Of a stretch of 64,000 bases of DNA, positions 1-8,326 are shown in pieces. The stretch's first letter is position 1. The number at the start of each line of letters is the position of its first letter. Under the pieces are notes generated by a model that did not search any database, was not told where the DNA came from, and saw only the letters and a program-made list of their open reading frames with translations. The position numbers and the translations under genes are program-made. Source of the stretch: Aurantibacter crassamenti (GTDB lineage: Bacteria; Bacteroidota; Bacteroidia; Flavobacteriales; Flavobacteriaceae); contig NZ_JAFBGM010000002.1 of assembly GCF_016811105.1 (NCBI RefSeq), forward strand, positions 806,001-870,000. Reading direction: 5' to 3'.

Positions 1-145
1 TTTTTTTGAACTCAAAAATGATTTTTTTTTCAATTGCTGTTGGTAGCACAAAACCCATATTATAATCAGTATGTTCACCAATTAAATTAATACGACCTGG
101 AGATTCAACCGTCAATTCGGGTTTAAAACTTTCTAAAAACTGCAT
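1..145 (-). CDS. galK: Galactokinase, N-terminal part (cut by window edge)
   Basis: The first 48 codons are present and the gene runs off the left edge. The visible protein begins [11 protein letters not shown] and continues with [16 protein letters not shown], which matches the galactokinase signature near the N-terminus of the GHMP kinase family. Galactokinase phosphorylates galactose at C1 with ATP in the cytoplasm, the entry step of the Leloir pathway. It is the last visible gene of a minus-strand operon, starting 9 nt after the stop of the FGE-like gene. That position next to a sulfatase, and the nearby divergent Na+/sugar symporter, suggest that galactose released from a sulfated glycan is the substrate. 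The family call rests on one motif but that motif is very specific. Confidence 0.88.
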   Translation of the reverse strand, partial: MQFLESFKPELTVESPGRINLIGEHTDYNMGFVLPTAIEKKIIFEFKK

Positions 146-154
146 CTACTTAGA

Positions 155-1294
155 TTATTTTTTATTTGCTAACATGGAAGGAGTTACAACAGTTCTAAAT
201 CCCAAATGTTCTAGTGAAGAATCAAGACTTGTTGCCATTCTAGCCGAAATACGATAACTAGCGCAATAAGAAGCATTACATAAAAACGAACCACCTTTCA
301 TTACTTTTTCTTTTGCATAAGGATCTCGATCATTAAACGCACTTGATGCTCCTTGCGGATTATGCAATTCAGTACCTTGAGCCGCAGCTTCTTTATAGTA
401 ATTTGTATTGTACCAATCGCTTGTCCATTCCCAAACATTACCCGCCATATCATATATTCCATTTTCATTTGGTGGATATGATTTCACCGGAGCTCGAGAT
501 TCAAACCCATCGGCCATAGTATTGGTTACAGGAAATTCACCTTCCCAAGAATTAGCATTTTTTGCTAAAACACTAGTATCATCACCCCAAGTAAATATAT
601 TGTCAGGATTAGCACCACCAGCGGCTAACTCCCATTCAGCCTCAGTTGGCAATCGATGTCCACTCCATTCACAATAAGCCATCGCATCTTCATAGGCAAT
701 ATGAACAACTGGATTGTTATCTAAGCCTTTAATTGAACTTCCAGGTCCGTTTGGGTGTTTCCAACTTGCACCAATAGTCCAATTCCACCATTGCGAAAAA
801 TCATAAAGATTAGCAACAGCGCTTTTGGCTTTTTTAAAAGTCAAAGATCCAGGTTGCATGATACTGTCATGTGGTTTTGGCGTACCAGCTGGTAGTTGCT
901 TTTTCATTTCTTCCCAATCTAATTCTCGTTCAGCTACCGTTATATATCCCGTTTCTTTTACAAATTTTGAAAACTGTGCATTTGTCACCTCGGTCACATC
1001 GATAAAAAACCCATCTACGGCAACTTCAACATTAGGACTTTCATGCCCCATTACCATTTTATCTTGTGCAACTGCACCTTGAGAAAATTTAGATCCTGCA
1101 ACCCAAACCATCCCTTCAGGAGTCTCTATATCTACCGGTTGCTCTGTGATTAGATTTACTGGGACTTTTTTAGAAACACTTTTAGTTTCAGTTGTAGTAT
1201 TTTCAATTTTTACAGCATCAGATTTCTTAACATCTTTACATTGAAAAAAAAGTCCGAGTAAAAAAACTAGCGTAATATTTTTATATAATTGCAT
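155..1294 (-). CDS. Formylglycine-generating enzyme-like lipoprotein (sulfatase maturation)
   Basis: A 379-aa protein with an FGE-sulfatase (SUMF1) domain over about residues 60-370. FGE converts the active-site Cys of sulfatases to formylglycine, using copper and O2. The C-terminal segment has GGSFLCNASYCASYRISAR, where C339 and C344 have the same spacing as the two catalytic cysteines of human FGE (C336/C341). The GNVWEWTSDW and HRLPTEAEWE motifs are also typical. Many FGE-fold proteins of Bacteroidota (for example GldJ/GldK-like lipoproteins) are not maturases, but here the Cys pair argues for activity. The N-terminus is a signal peptide ending in LFFQC (C19), a somewhat poor lipobox, so export is likely. 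The gene sits between a sulfatase and galK in one operon. Confidence 0.85.
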   Translation of the reverse strand: MQLYKNITLVFLLGLFFQCKDVKKSDAVKIENTTTETKSVSKKVPVNLITEQPVDIETPEGMVWVAGSKFSQGAVAQDKMVMGHESPNVEVAVDGFFIDVTEVTNAQFSKFVKETGYITVAERELDWEEMKKQLPAGTPKPHDSIMQPGSLTFKKAKSAVANLYDFSQWWNWTIGASWKHPNGPGSSIKGLDNNPVVHIAYEDAMAYCEWSGHRLPTEAEWELAAGGANPDNIFTWGDDTSVLAKNANSWEGEFPVTNTMADGFESRAPVKSYPPNENGIYDMAGNVWEWTSDWYNTNYYKEAAAQGTELHNPQGASSAFNDRDPYAKEKVMKGGSFLCNASYCASYRISARMATSLDSSLEHLGFRTVVTPSMLANKK

Positions 1295-1364
1295 TCTATT
1301 TTTGTTCTATTTTGAATCGGCAATTTAATTATTATTCCTTGCTGAACAATCAAAAAGTCAAGAT

Positions 1365-2945
1365 TCATTCGTTTAATAAACCAGTATCAATTAAAGGAAT
1401 ATTAAAACTCTCTAACTCGGGTATATCACGTTCGTTATTGAATATTTTTGCTGCCTTCTCTAATATTTCTGGGTGTGCCTCAGCAATATTCTGCTGCTCA
1501 GTTGGGTCATCTTTTAAATTATAAAGCTCAATGGTAGCTTTGTCTTTAGAATTTAAATTTTGGCGAACTACTTTCCAGTCACCCATTCGCATAGCAACTT
1601 GCCCCCCATAACTTGGAAACTCCCAATACAAAAACTCATGTTTTTTTTGATTTTCTTCGGATAAAAAAGTAGGTAATAAGCTAATACCATCTGTTTCTGT
1701 AGTTACCTTATAATCTGCAATATCTGCAAAAGTTGCAAGCATATCATAATGAGCAGAAACCACATCACTCTTTGAACCTGGACTTATTTTATCTGGCCAA
1801 GAAGCAATCATAGGTACACGTATTCCACCTTCATACAAAAACCCTTTACCCCTACCGTATTGTCCTTCAAATGGTTTAGCACTCTCAAAATATTCTGGGT
1901 CTGCTCCACCAGCATAGCTAGGTCCATTATCCGAAGTGAAAATAATTAGTGTATTATCATAAATTCCTTCATCTTTTAGTTGCTGTACAAGCTTACCAAT
2001 ATTCTCATCTAAATATGAAACCATAGCGGCATAAGCAGCATGTGGATTTTTATGCGGAAAATAACCACCTCTTGGTTTATTAGCTAAATAAGGTTCTTCA
2101 TCACCAAACTTTTCAATGTAATAATCAACCCAACGTTGTGGTGCTTGTAATGCAACATGTGGAATTGGTGTTGCCCAATACATAAAAAACGGGCGTTCTT
2201 TGTTTGAATCAATAAATTGAGTCATTTCAGCAAACATTAAATCTGGCGCGTACTCATTTAAGGTATAGTCAGCATAACTTTTCGAGTCTGTGGGATCTGC
2301 ACCTTTCGGAAATGCTTTATTCGGCGGAATTGTATCATTTGCTAAATGAACTCTATTTCTATTTTTATATAAATGTAAAGGGTAATAGGTATGTGCCTGA
2401 CGTTGGCAATTAAATCCGTAGAAGAAGTCAAAACCCATTTCATTCGGAATCGAATGCGTTTGCGGAGCACCTAATCCCCATTTACCAACCATACCTGTAG
2501 CATAACCTACCTCTTTTAATCGATCAGCAATTGTAATGGTCGATTCTGGCATTGGTCCTTGCCCTTCAAGTGTAGAATCTTTGGCCATAGCAATGTAATT
2601 CCATACATCACCACGTTCTTTCCATTCAGAATTACTTCGAATATATGCATGCCCTGCATGTTTTCCAGTCAAAAGCATATGCCTTGCTGGTGCACAAACT
2701 GGAGCACTAGTATAATGTTGTGTAAAAAGCATTCCTGTTTTGGCAAGTGCATCAATGTTAGGAGTTTCTATTTTCTCTTGGCCATAAGCACCTATTTCAG
2801 CATACCCCAAATCATCAGCCAAAATATAAATGATATTTGGTTTTTGTTCTTCAGATTTAGGCACATCATTCTTTTGGCCTTCCTTACAGGATAAAAGAAA
2901 TGTCCCCGCTAAAAGCAGGGACAAAATTGATTTCGATAAATTCAT
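1365..2945 (-). CDS. S1-family sulfatase, lipoprotein
   Basis: A 526-aa sulfatase of the alkaline phosphatase-like fold, arylsulfatase A type. The first ATG at 2945 is preferred over an upstream TTG at 2951 because it gives a compact lipoprotein signal (LLAGTFLLSC). The metal site is YILADDLGY near residue 43 and the formylglycine motif is CAPAR at about residue 84, followed by the LLTGKH stretch typical of S1 enzymes. KWGLGAP and FTSDNGP further on supply other active-site residues. It would hydrolyse sulfate esters outside the cytoplasm. It lies 18 nt downstream of the Gfo/Idh/MocA gene and upstream of the FGE-like gene and galK, so sulfated galactose is a reasonable but unproven substrate. 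Confidence 0.93.
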   Translation of the reverse strand: MNLSKSILSLLLAGTFLLSCKEGQKNDVPKSEEQKPNIIYILADDLGYAEIGAYGQEKIETPNIDALAKTGMLFTQHYTSAPVCAPARHMLLTGKHAGHAYIRSNSEWKERGDVWNYIAMAKDSTLEGQGPMPESTITIADRLKEVGYATGMVGKWGLGAPQTHSIPNEMGFDFFYGFNCQRQAHTYYPLHLYKNRNRVHLANDTIPPNKAFPKGADPTDSKSYADYTLNEYAPDLMFAEMTQFIDSNKERPFFMYWATPIPHVALQAPQRWVDYYIEKFGDEEPYLANKPRGGYFPHKNPHAAYAAMVSYLDENIGKLVQQLKDEGIYDNTLIIFTSDNGPSYAGGADPEYFESAKPFEGQYGRGKGFLYEGGIRVPMIASWPDKISPGSKSDVVSAHYDMLATFADIADYKVTTETDGISLLPTFLSEENQKKHEFLYWEFPSYGGQVAMRMGDWKVVRQNLNSKDKATIELYNLKDDPTEQQNIAEAHPEILEKAAKIFNNERDIPELESFNIPLIDTGLLNE

Positions 2946-2963
2946 ATTCAAATCAAAAATAAT

Positions 2964-4301
2964 TTACATTACTATAGATTTTCCTGGAGTTGGTATTTCA
3001 TACCATCCGTCAGCATTAGGCTGAACTGGCGCAGGTGAATCCCAAGTTAAAGCATCAGGAACTAATTTCAGTTCAGATTTCATCGCTTCTTCCCAGGTTA
3101 TAACTTTACCAGAATACGTAGCCATACGTCCAATAATTGCACTCATAGTACTCTTAGCCCCATTTTCAGCATTGGCAATTACTCCACCATTACGAATTGA
3201 TTCAAACAATTTAACATGTTCTACTTGATACGGGTTTGGATCATCTTTACCTCTATGTTCAAAAATCATATTACCGCTATAATCTTTCAACTCAGCTCGA
3301 TCACCAGCTGTTGAAACAGTACCTTTTGTACCCTGAAAGAATTCAGAAACACGTCGCATGGTATCTGGTTGATGTCTACACTGACTAGCAATAACCGCAC
3401 CACTAGGGTACGTATATTCTACAAAATGATGATCAAAAATTTCACCAGTATCTTTACCGTTACGTACCTCTCTACCACCCATTCCTTGAGCTGATATAGG
3501 ATACTCCCCTATAAACCAATTGGCTACATCAATATTGTGAATATGTTGTTCAAGAATATGATCACCACATAACCAATTAAAATAGTACCAGTTACGCATT
3601 TGATATTCAAGTTCTGATTGACTAGGTTGTCTTTCACGAACCCAAACACCTGCACTATTCCAGTAGACCTGACCAGAAACTATTTTTCCTATTTTGTCTT
3701 GTTTCAATTGATCAATAGCAGCCAAATAACTGTCTTGATAATGCCGCTGTAAACCAACAACCACATTCAATTTATTTTCTTTGGCCTTTTTGGCAGCTGC
3801 TAACACTTTACGAACACCAGGCACATCTGTAGCAACTGGTTTTTCCATAAATACATGCTTACCGTTATTCACAGCATACTCAAAATGTTGCGGACGAAAG
3901 CCTGGTGGTGTTGCCAAAATTACAACATCTCCTAAATCCATTGCTTTTTGCGCAGCATCAAAACCAACAAATTGGTTCTCCTTTTTGACTTTAACCTTCT
4001 TGCTTTCACCCATTTCTTTAGTGATATTCGCAAGACTACTTTGTAGCCTATCTTCAAAAGCATCAGCCATCGCAACCAATTCTACATTATCATCAGCATT
4101 TAATGCCTGAATAGCAGCACCAGTACCTCTACCACCGCACCCAACAAGTGCAATCTTTAATTTTTTGTTATTAGCTGTATTGAAAATTGAAGTAAACTCC
4201 ATAGACGGCATTATTACTGCTCCGGAAAGCAATGCTGATTTTTTCACAAAAGTTCTACGTGAGTTAGCACCCTTATGGGCATTTGAATTTTGTTCATTCA
4301 T
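2964..4301 (-). CDS. Gfo/Idh/MocA oxidoreductase with Tat signal
   Basis: A 445-aa NAD(P)-type sugar oxidoreductase. The ATG at 4301 gives MNEQNSNAHKG followed by SRRTFVKKSALLSGAV, a twin-arginine signal. The reading frame extends further upstream (ATG at 4349, TTG at 4352), but that adds a long hydrophobic run before the Tat motif and is less likely. The Rossmann motif is ALVGCGGRGTGA and the family's EKP motif is FMEKPVATDVPG. Tat export means the cofactor is probably bound tightly before transport, as in glucose-fructose oxidoreductase and exported glycoside-acting enzymes of this family. It is the first gene of the operon with sulfatase, FGE-like protein and galK. It is one of three Tat-type Gfo/Idh/MocA proteins in the window. 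Confidence 0.9.
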   Translation of the reverse strand: MNEQNSNAHKGANSRRTFVKKSALLSGAVIMPSMEFTSIFNTANNKKLKIALVGCGGRGTGAAIQALNADDNVELVAMADAFEDRLQSSLANITKEMGESKKVKVKKENQFVGFDAAQKAMDLGDVVILATPPGFRPQHFEYAVNNGKHVFMEKPVATDVPGVRKVLAAAKKAKENKLNVVVGLQRHYQDSYLAAIDQLKQDKIGKIVSGQVYWNSAGVWVRERQPSQSELEYQMRNWYYFNWLCGDHILEQHIHNIDVANWFIGEYPISAQGMGGREVRNGKDTGEIFDHHFVEYTYPSGAVIASQCRHQPDTMRRVSEFFQGTKGTVSTAGDRAELKDYSGNMIFEHRGKDDPNPYQVEHVKLFESIRNGGVIANAENGAKSTMSAIIGRMATYSGKVITWEEAMKSELKLVPDALTWDSPAPVQPNADGWYEIPTPGKSIVM

Positions 4302-4520
4302 CTTAGTATGGTTTCTTAAAGTTTTAAATAAATATAGGAAGTGAGCCATCAATATACGATAAAAAGTAAAAAAAGTGCCTTAGTTTTTGAGGATGTTACT
4401 ATTTCCCTTAAATATTCATAAAAAAGGAATGTATTTTATTACGCTAACTAATAATTTGACATACGCCTCTTCAGTTTTTCCAAAAATAAACTATCTTCCA
4501 TGTCCAATTAACAACATTTT

Positions 4521-6146
4521 ATGAAAGGCCTTGACACACTCGACTGGATTGTAATCGTAATATATTTTGCTCTATTACTTGGTGTAGCCTGGTGGGTAAT
4601 CAAGCAAAAACAAAAGAATACCGAAGACTATTTTTTAGCTGGCCGAAATATAGGCTGGTTCATGGTAGGTGCATCAATTTTTGCATCAAACATTGGTTCT
4701 GAGCATGTTGTAGGTTTGGCGGGTAATGGTGCTGGTGATAAAATGCCGTTACTTATTTATGAACTTCATGCATGGATTGTTTTAATGCTGGGTTGGGTCT
4801 TTCTACCTTTTTATGCCCGTAGCGGCGTTTTCACAATGCCTGAATTTTTAGAAAAACGCTTTGACTCAAGGTCAAGATGGGTGCTGTCAGTAGTTTCTCT
4901 GGTTGCCTATATTTTAACCAAAGTATCCGTAACTATTTATGCAGGAGGCATCGTTGTTTCAGCTTTAATGGGAATACCATTTTGGATTGGCGCTGTTGCA
5001 ACGGTAGTTCTAACGGGAATCTACACCATATTAGGTGGAATGAGAGCTGTAGTTTATACTGAAACCATACAAGCTATTGTACTTGTTGTAGGAGCCGGAG
5101 TATTAACAGTCATGGGGCTTGACGCTGTTGGCGGATGGGGTGAATTAAAAGCTACTATTGGTGATGATTATTTTAATATGTGGCGCCCTAATTCAGATCC
5201 AGATTACCCGTGGCTACCTTTATTCATTACCAGTACCATTGTTGGTATTTGGTATTGGTGTACAGATCAAGTTATAGTGCAACGTGTATTAACTGCAAAA
5301 AACATTAAAGAAGGTAGACGTGGTAGTATTTTTGGAGCACTGTTAAAATTACTTCCTGTTTTTCTATTTCTAATTCCGGGTGTTGTTGCTTTGGGCCTGA
5401 AAATGCAAGGTAAATTAAATTGGGATAGTCCCGATGAAGCTTTTCCTGTTTTAATGAGTCAAATTTTACCTTCAGGATTAAGGGGTTTAGTAGCAGCCGG
5501 ACTTTTAGCTGCATTAATGAGTTCATTGGCATCGGTATTTAACTCCTGCTCTACCCTATTTACATTAGATATTTACAAAAAGATAAAACCAAACAAACCG
5601 GAAGCCGAATTAGTAAAAACTGGACAAATAGCGACCTTCTTTGTCGTTGGATTAGGCTTACTTTGGATACCAATAATTTCACGACTATCTGACGGACTTT
5701 ATGAATATCTACAAAATGTTCAAGCCTACATTTCACCACCAATTGCTGCCGTATTTTTATTAGGAATTTTCTACAAGAGAATTAATGCAAATGGTGCCAT
5801 TGCAACTTTAGTAGGAGGATTTATTATCGGTTTTGGTAAATTAACCTTAGAGATTCTGAAATCTAGTTTTTCTGAAGGAAGTTTTTTGTTTAACATTGCT
5901 GATATCAACTGGTTAGTATTTGGCGCATACTTCTTTGCTATGTGTATTGCAATTGCAGTAATAACAAGTATGTTCTATCCTGCGCCAACAGAAGCACAAT
6001 TACAAGGATTAACCTTCGGAAATATAACAGACGAGCAAAAAGCCAATAACAAATCAAGTTATAATATCTGGGATATACTTGTCTCAATAGCTGTAATACT
6101 ATTGGTCTTATATATTATGGTTTCATTCAGCACTTTAAGCTTGTAA
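4521..6146 (+). CDS. Sodium/solute symporter (SSS family, sugar type)
   Basis: A 541-aa integral membrane protein of the SSS/SGLT family. The N-terminus is LDTLDWIVIVIYFALLLGVA, then the family region NTEDYFLAGRNIGW and the helix with ASNIGSEHVVGLAGNGA. About 14 membrane helices can be traced along the length. Members close to this type in Bacteroidota are annotated as Na+/glucose or Na+/galactose cotransporters. The gene is divergent from the Gfo/Idh-sulfatase-FGE-galK operon, with about 220 bp between the two starts, so shared regulation is plausible. It may import the desulfated sugar that galactokinase then phosphorylates. Substrate identity is inferred from context only. Confidence 0.92.
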   Translation: MKGLDTLDWIVIVIYFALLLGVAWWVIKQKQKNTEDYFLAGRNIGWFMVGASIFASNIGSEHVVGLAGNGAGDKMPLLIYELHAWIVLMLGWVFLPFYARSGVFTMPEFLEKRFDSRSRWVLSVVSLVAYILTKVSVTIYAGGIVVSALMGIPFWIGAVATVVLTGIYTILGGMRAVVYTETIQAIVLVVGAGVLTVMGLDAVGGWGELKATIGDDYFNMWRPNSDPDYPWLPLFITSTIVGIWYWCTDQVIVQRVLTAKNIKEGRRGSIFGALLKLLPVFLFLIPGVVALGLKMQGKLNWDSPDEAFPVLMSQILPSGLRGLVAAGLLAALMSSLASVFNSCSTLFTLDIYKKIKPNKPEAELVKTGQIATFFVVGLGLLWIPIISRLSDGLYEYLQNVQAYISPPIAAVFLLGIFYKRINANGAIATLVGGFIIGFGKLTLEILKSSFSEGSFLFNIADINWLVFGAYFFAMCIAIAVITSMFYPAPTEAQLQGLTFGNITDEQKANNKSSYNIWDILVSIAVILLVLYIMVSFSTLSL

Positions 6147-6217
6147 AGATTCCTATTTAATTTCTAATAAAAAGAGAGCAAATTCTACTTGACTTTTCTA
6201 TTTTTGCAATCCAATTT

Positions 6218-6291
6218 CGGGATGTAGCGCAGTTCGGTAGCGCACTCGGCTGGGGGTCGAGTGGTCGCAGGTTCAAATCCTGTCATCCCGA
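6218..6291 (+). tRNA. tRNA-Pro (anticodon GGG)
   Basis: A complete cloverleaf can be folded: acceptor CGGGATG pairs with CATCCCG, D-arm stem GCGC/GCGC, anticodon stem CTCGG/TCGAG with loop CTGGGGG (anticodon GGG, proline), T-arm GCAGG-TTCAAAT-CCTGT, and discriminator A. No CCA is encoded. A strong hairpin with a T-run follows 9 nt after the acceptor. The 3' part of the tRNA and this hairpin are repeated 166 bp downstream. Confidence 0.95.
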
Positions 6292-6336
6292 CTGAATCGT
6301 AAAGTGAACTGTGAGAGCAGTTCACTTTTTTGTTTT
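6275..6336 (+). repeat. Direct repeat copy 1: tRNA-Pro 3' end plus terminator
   Basis: A 62-bp block beginning in the T-loop (AAATCCTGTCATCCCG) and running through the discriminator and terminator hairpin. It matches 6441-6502 with a single C/T difference just before the hairpin. This copy belongs to the intact tRNA gene. The arrangement resembles the attachment-site duplication left by tRNA-targeting integrases, though no integrase gene is present between the copies. Confidence 0.9.
6301..6331 (+). terminator. Intrinsic terminator of tRNA-Pro
   Basis: AAAGTGAACTG and CAGTTCACTTT form an 11-bp perfect stem around the loop TGAGAG, followed by a T-run. It lies 9 nt after the tRNA. Confidence 0.85.
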
Positions 6337-6440
6337 CAAGAGCGCTATAATCATGTTTTATAAAAGCTATTGAGAACAAAAAGTGAGCAGGCGTTAGCCT
6401 TCACTTTTAAATTTACAACGAGTGTTTATTAGGATTATGA

Positions 6441-6502
6441 AAATCCTGTCATCCCGACTGAATTGTAAAGTGAACTGTGAGAGCAGTTCACTTTTTTGTT
6501 TT
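6441..6502 (+). repeat. Direct repeat copy 2: orphan tRNA-Pro 3' end plus terminator
   Basis: The second copy of the 62-bp block. It contains only the last 17 or so bases of tRNA-Pro and so cannot form a tRNA. The hairpin at 6467-6497 is identical to the tRNA terminator. The bases before it (GGATTATGA) do not continue the tRNA sequence, so the homology starts inside the T-loop. Confidence 0.9.
6467..6497 (+). terminator. Duplicate terminator hairpin
   Basis: Same 11-bp stem, TGAGAG loop and T-run as the hairpin at 6301-6331. No gene lies between the two, so this one would only catch read-through. Confidence 0.7.
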
Positions 6503-6643
6503 TTAATGAATGTACAACTACGTTTTTATTAGAAGATATAAATCGAAAACACATTTCCATCTTAAATAATTTAACTTAGAAATTCTAGAAACGTTTTTTG
6601 TAATAAACGTGAAACAAGACTCCATACTTTCATAGAAGAGTTT

Positions 6644-6651
6644 TAAATTTG
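6644..6651 (+). promoter_or_regulatory. Possible Bacteroidota -7 box for the sulfatase at 6697
   Basis: TAAATTTG matches the Bacteroidota -7 consensus TAnnTTTG exactly. Transcription would begin near 6656, giving a leader of about 40 nt to the ATG at 6697. No clear -33 TTTG lies at the usual distance, so this is tentative. It argues against a start at the TTG at 6649, which lies inside the box. Confidence 0.35.
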
Positions 6652-6696
6652 AATTTCATGAAGGCCAATATAAATTCAGTAAATCAAACAAAACAA

Positions 6697-8094
6697 ATGA
6701 ATACAATTAAGAAAACATTTTTAACGAATTTAAGTTATGCCTTCTTTTTTCTTCCGCTACTAGTTTTTCCACAAGAAAAACAATCTAAGAAACCTAATGT
6801 TATTGTTATTTTGACCGACGACCAGGGTTCAATCGACCTTAATTCATATGGCGCAAAAGACTTGTATACACCAAATATGGATAGGCTTGCAAAAGAGGGC
6901 GTACGTTTTACCCAGTTTTATGCTGGTGCTCCGGTTTGTTCACCTTCTCGCGCTGCTCTTCTTACCGGAAAAACCAATTTAAGGGCCGGCTTACCAAATA
7001 ATGTTCCAATTCCTGAACGTGCTGAACAAAGTGGACAATATGGATTACCAACTGAAGAAATTACCATGGCAGAAATGCTCAAAGAAAATGGATATCATAC
7101 AGCGTTAATTGGAAAGTGGCACCTAGGACATCGACCACAAAACCTACCAAATGGTCAAGGATTTGATTATTTCTTTGGACATCAACGCGGTTGCATAGAC
7201 AATTATTCACATTTCTTCTTTTGGGACGGTCCGAACAAACATGACCTATATCGAAATTCAGAAGAAGTGTATTACCAAGGTCAACATTTTTCTGATTTGA
7301 TGGTTGATGAAGTCAAAGGAGTAATAGATCAAAAAAAGGAAGAACCTTTCTTTATATATTGGGCCTTTAATGCGCCACATTATCCATATCAAGGAACACC
7401 AAAATGGTTAGAATATTATAAAGATTTACCAACACCAAGAAAAGAATATGCTGCATTTTTATCAAACACTGATGAGAAAATTGGAGACATTTTAGACTAC
7501 CTCGATGAACAAGGTATTGCTGAAAATACCATCGTTATTTTTCAATCAGATCACGGACATTCTTTAGAGCAACGAGCCTTCTGGGGAGGCGGAAATGCTG
7601 GTCCATATAGAGGGAGTAAATTTAGTATGTTCGAGGGTGGTATTCGCGTACCTGCCATAATACGTTATCCCAAATTAATTCCTGCCAATCAAGTTCGTGA
7701 TCAACTCACAACTGAAATGGATTGGTTTAGTACAGTTGCTGAGCTTACAGGTTCTAAAGTAAAAGAGAAAGTAGATGGCAAAAGCCTTTTACCAATTATC
7801 ATGAACGAAAATGAAAAATCGCAACATAAAGTTGTTCATTGGCAGTTAGGAGGCTATGATGACAATACTGCGCAATGGGTAGTTCGTAAAGGGCCCTGGA
7901 AGCTTATAGGCAATGTTAAAGAACCTATGGGGCAAGCTAAAAAAAATGATTTACCTCAACTATTTCTTGTGAATTTAGATGATGATATTACAGAACAAAA
8001 TAACTTGGCTGAATCTAATCCAAAAAGGCTAGCTGAGCTCTTAAATTTGCATAAAGAGTGGTTAAAAAAAGTTAGGGAAGAAAAAGGCAAATAA
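6697..8094 (+). CDS. S1-family sulfatase, secreted
   Basis: A 465-aa sulfatase. The frame is open upstream (TTG 6649, ATG 6658), but the ATG at 6697 gives a normal signal peptide, MNTIKKTFLTNLSY then FFFLPLLVFPQ, and fits the -7 box at 6644-6651. The metal site is VILTDDQGS (about residues 37-45) and the formylglycine motif is CSPSR, with C81 as the residue to be modified. KWHLGHRPQNLP and FQSDHGHS complete the S1 pattern. There is no lipobox, so it may be periplasmic. It stands alone between tRNA-Pro and the large T9SS gene, with no same-strand partner close enough to form a clear operon. Confidence 0.93.
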   Translation: MNTIKKTFLTNLSYAFFFLPLLVFPQEKQSKKPNVIVILTDDQGSIDLNSYGAKDLYTPNMDRLAKEGVRFTQFYAGAPVCSPSRAALLTGKTNLRAGLPNNVPIPERAEQSGQYGLPTEEITMAEMLKENGYHTALIGKWHLGHRPQNLPNGQGFDYFFGHQRGCIDNYSHFFFWDGPNKHDLYRNSEEVYYQGQHFSDLMVDEVKGVIDQKKEEPFFIYWAFNAPHYPYQGTPKWLEYYKDLPTPRKEYAAFLSNTDEKIGDILDYLDEQGIAENTIVIFQSDHGHSLEQRAFWGGGNAGPYRGSKFSMFEGGIRVPAIIRYPKLIPANQVRDQLTTEMDWFSTVAELTGSKVKEKVDGKSLLPIIMNENEKSQHKVVHWQLGGYDDNTAQWVVRKGPWKLIGNVKEPMGQAKKNDLPQLFLVNLDDDITEQNNLAESNPKRLAELLNLHKEWLKKVREEKGK

Positions 8095-8298
8095 AACTTG
8101 TTTTTATCGTGTAAAACCTAATGTTTAATAAGGTAGTTGAAGATTATATTATCAAATTTGCTACAGTTTATTTCAGTATTTGTAAGAATTTACATATAAA
8201 AAAGAAATATCACTTATTCCTTACTACATGATTTGGCCTTGCTATACCGTTTTATGCCTTATTGACAACAAAAAATTCTCATATACTTAGGCTAGGTA

Positions 8299-8306
8299 TA
8301 AATTTG
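8299..8306 (+). promoter_or_regulatory. Possible -7 box for the giant T9SS cargo gene
   Basis: TAAATTTG matches TAnnTTTG. Transcription would start around 8311-8313, close before the ATG at 8327. The longer frame begins at a GTG at 8306, the last base of this box, which makes that start unlikely. No good -33 element is seen. Confidence 0.35.
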
Positions 8307-8326
8307 TGCATAGACCTATCTATGCT

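Larger units (their letters stand above)
6292..6696. other. Non-coding region after tRNA-Pro with three hairpins
   Basis: About 400 bp without a credible gene. It holds the tRNA terminator hairpin, a second related hairpin at 6379-6408 (AAAAGTGA...TCACTTTT with an inner AGGC/GCCT stem), the duplicated tRNA 3' end with its terminator, and a possible promoter just before the sulfatase at 6697. I see no protein-coding signal in it. Confidence 0.7.

Noticed and set aside
4302-4352. Upstream extension of the first Gfo/Idh/MocA protein
   Set aside because: It adds a hydrophobic stretch before the twin-arginine motif. The ATG at 4301 gives a regular Tat signal.
6185-6379. Minus-strand frame of 64 codons containing MTGFEPATTRPP
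   Set aside because: This is the antisense reading of tRNA-Pro, a well-known false protein found in many databases. The tRNA explains the conservation.
8306-8326. GTG-initiated N-terminal extension of the giant T9SS gene
   Set aside because: The GTG is the last base of a good -7 box and would precede the transcription start. The ATG at 8327 gives a normal signal peptide.
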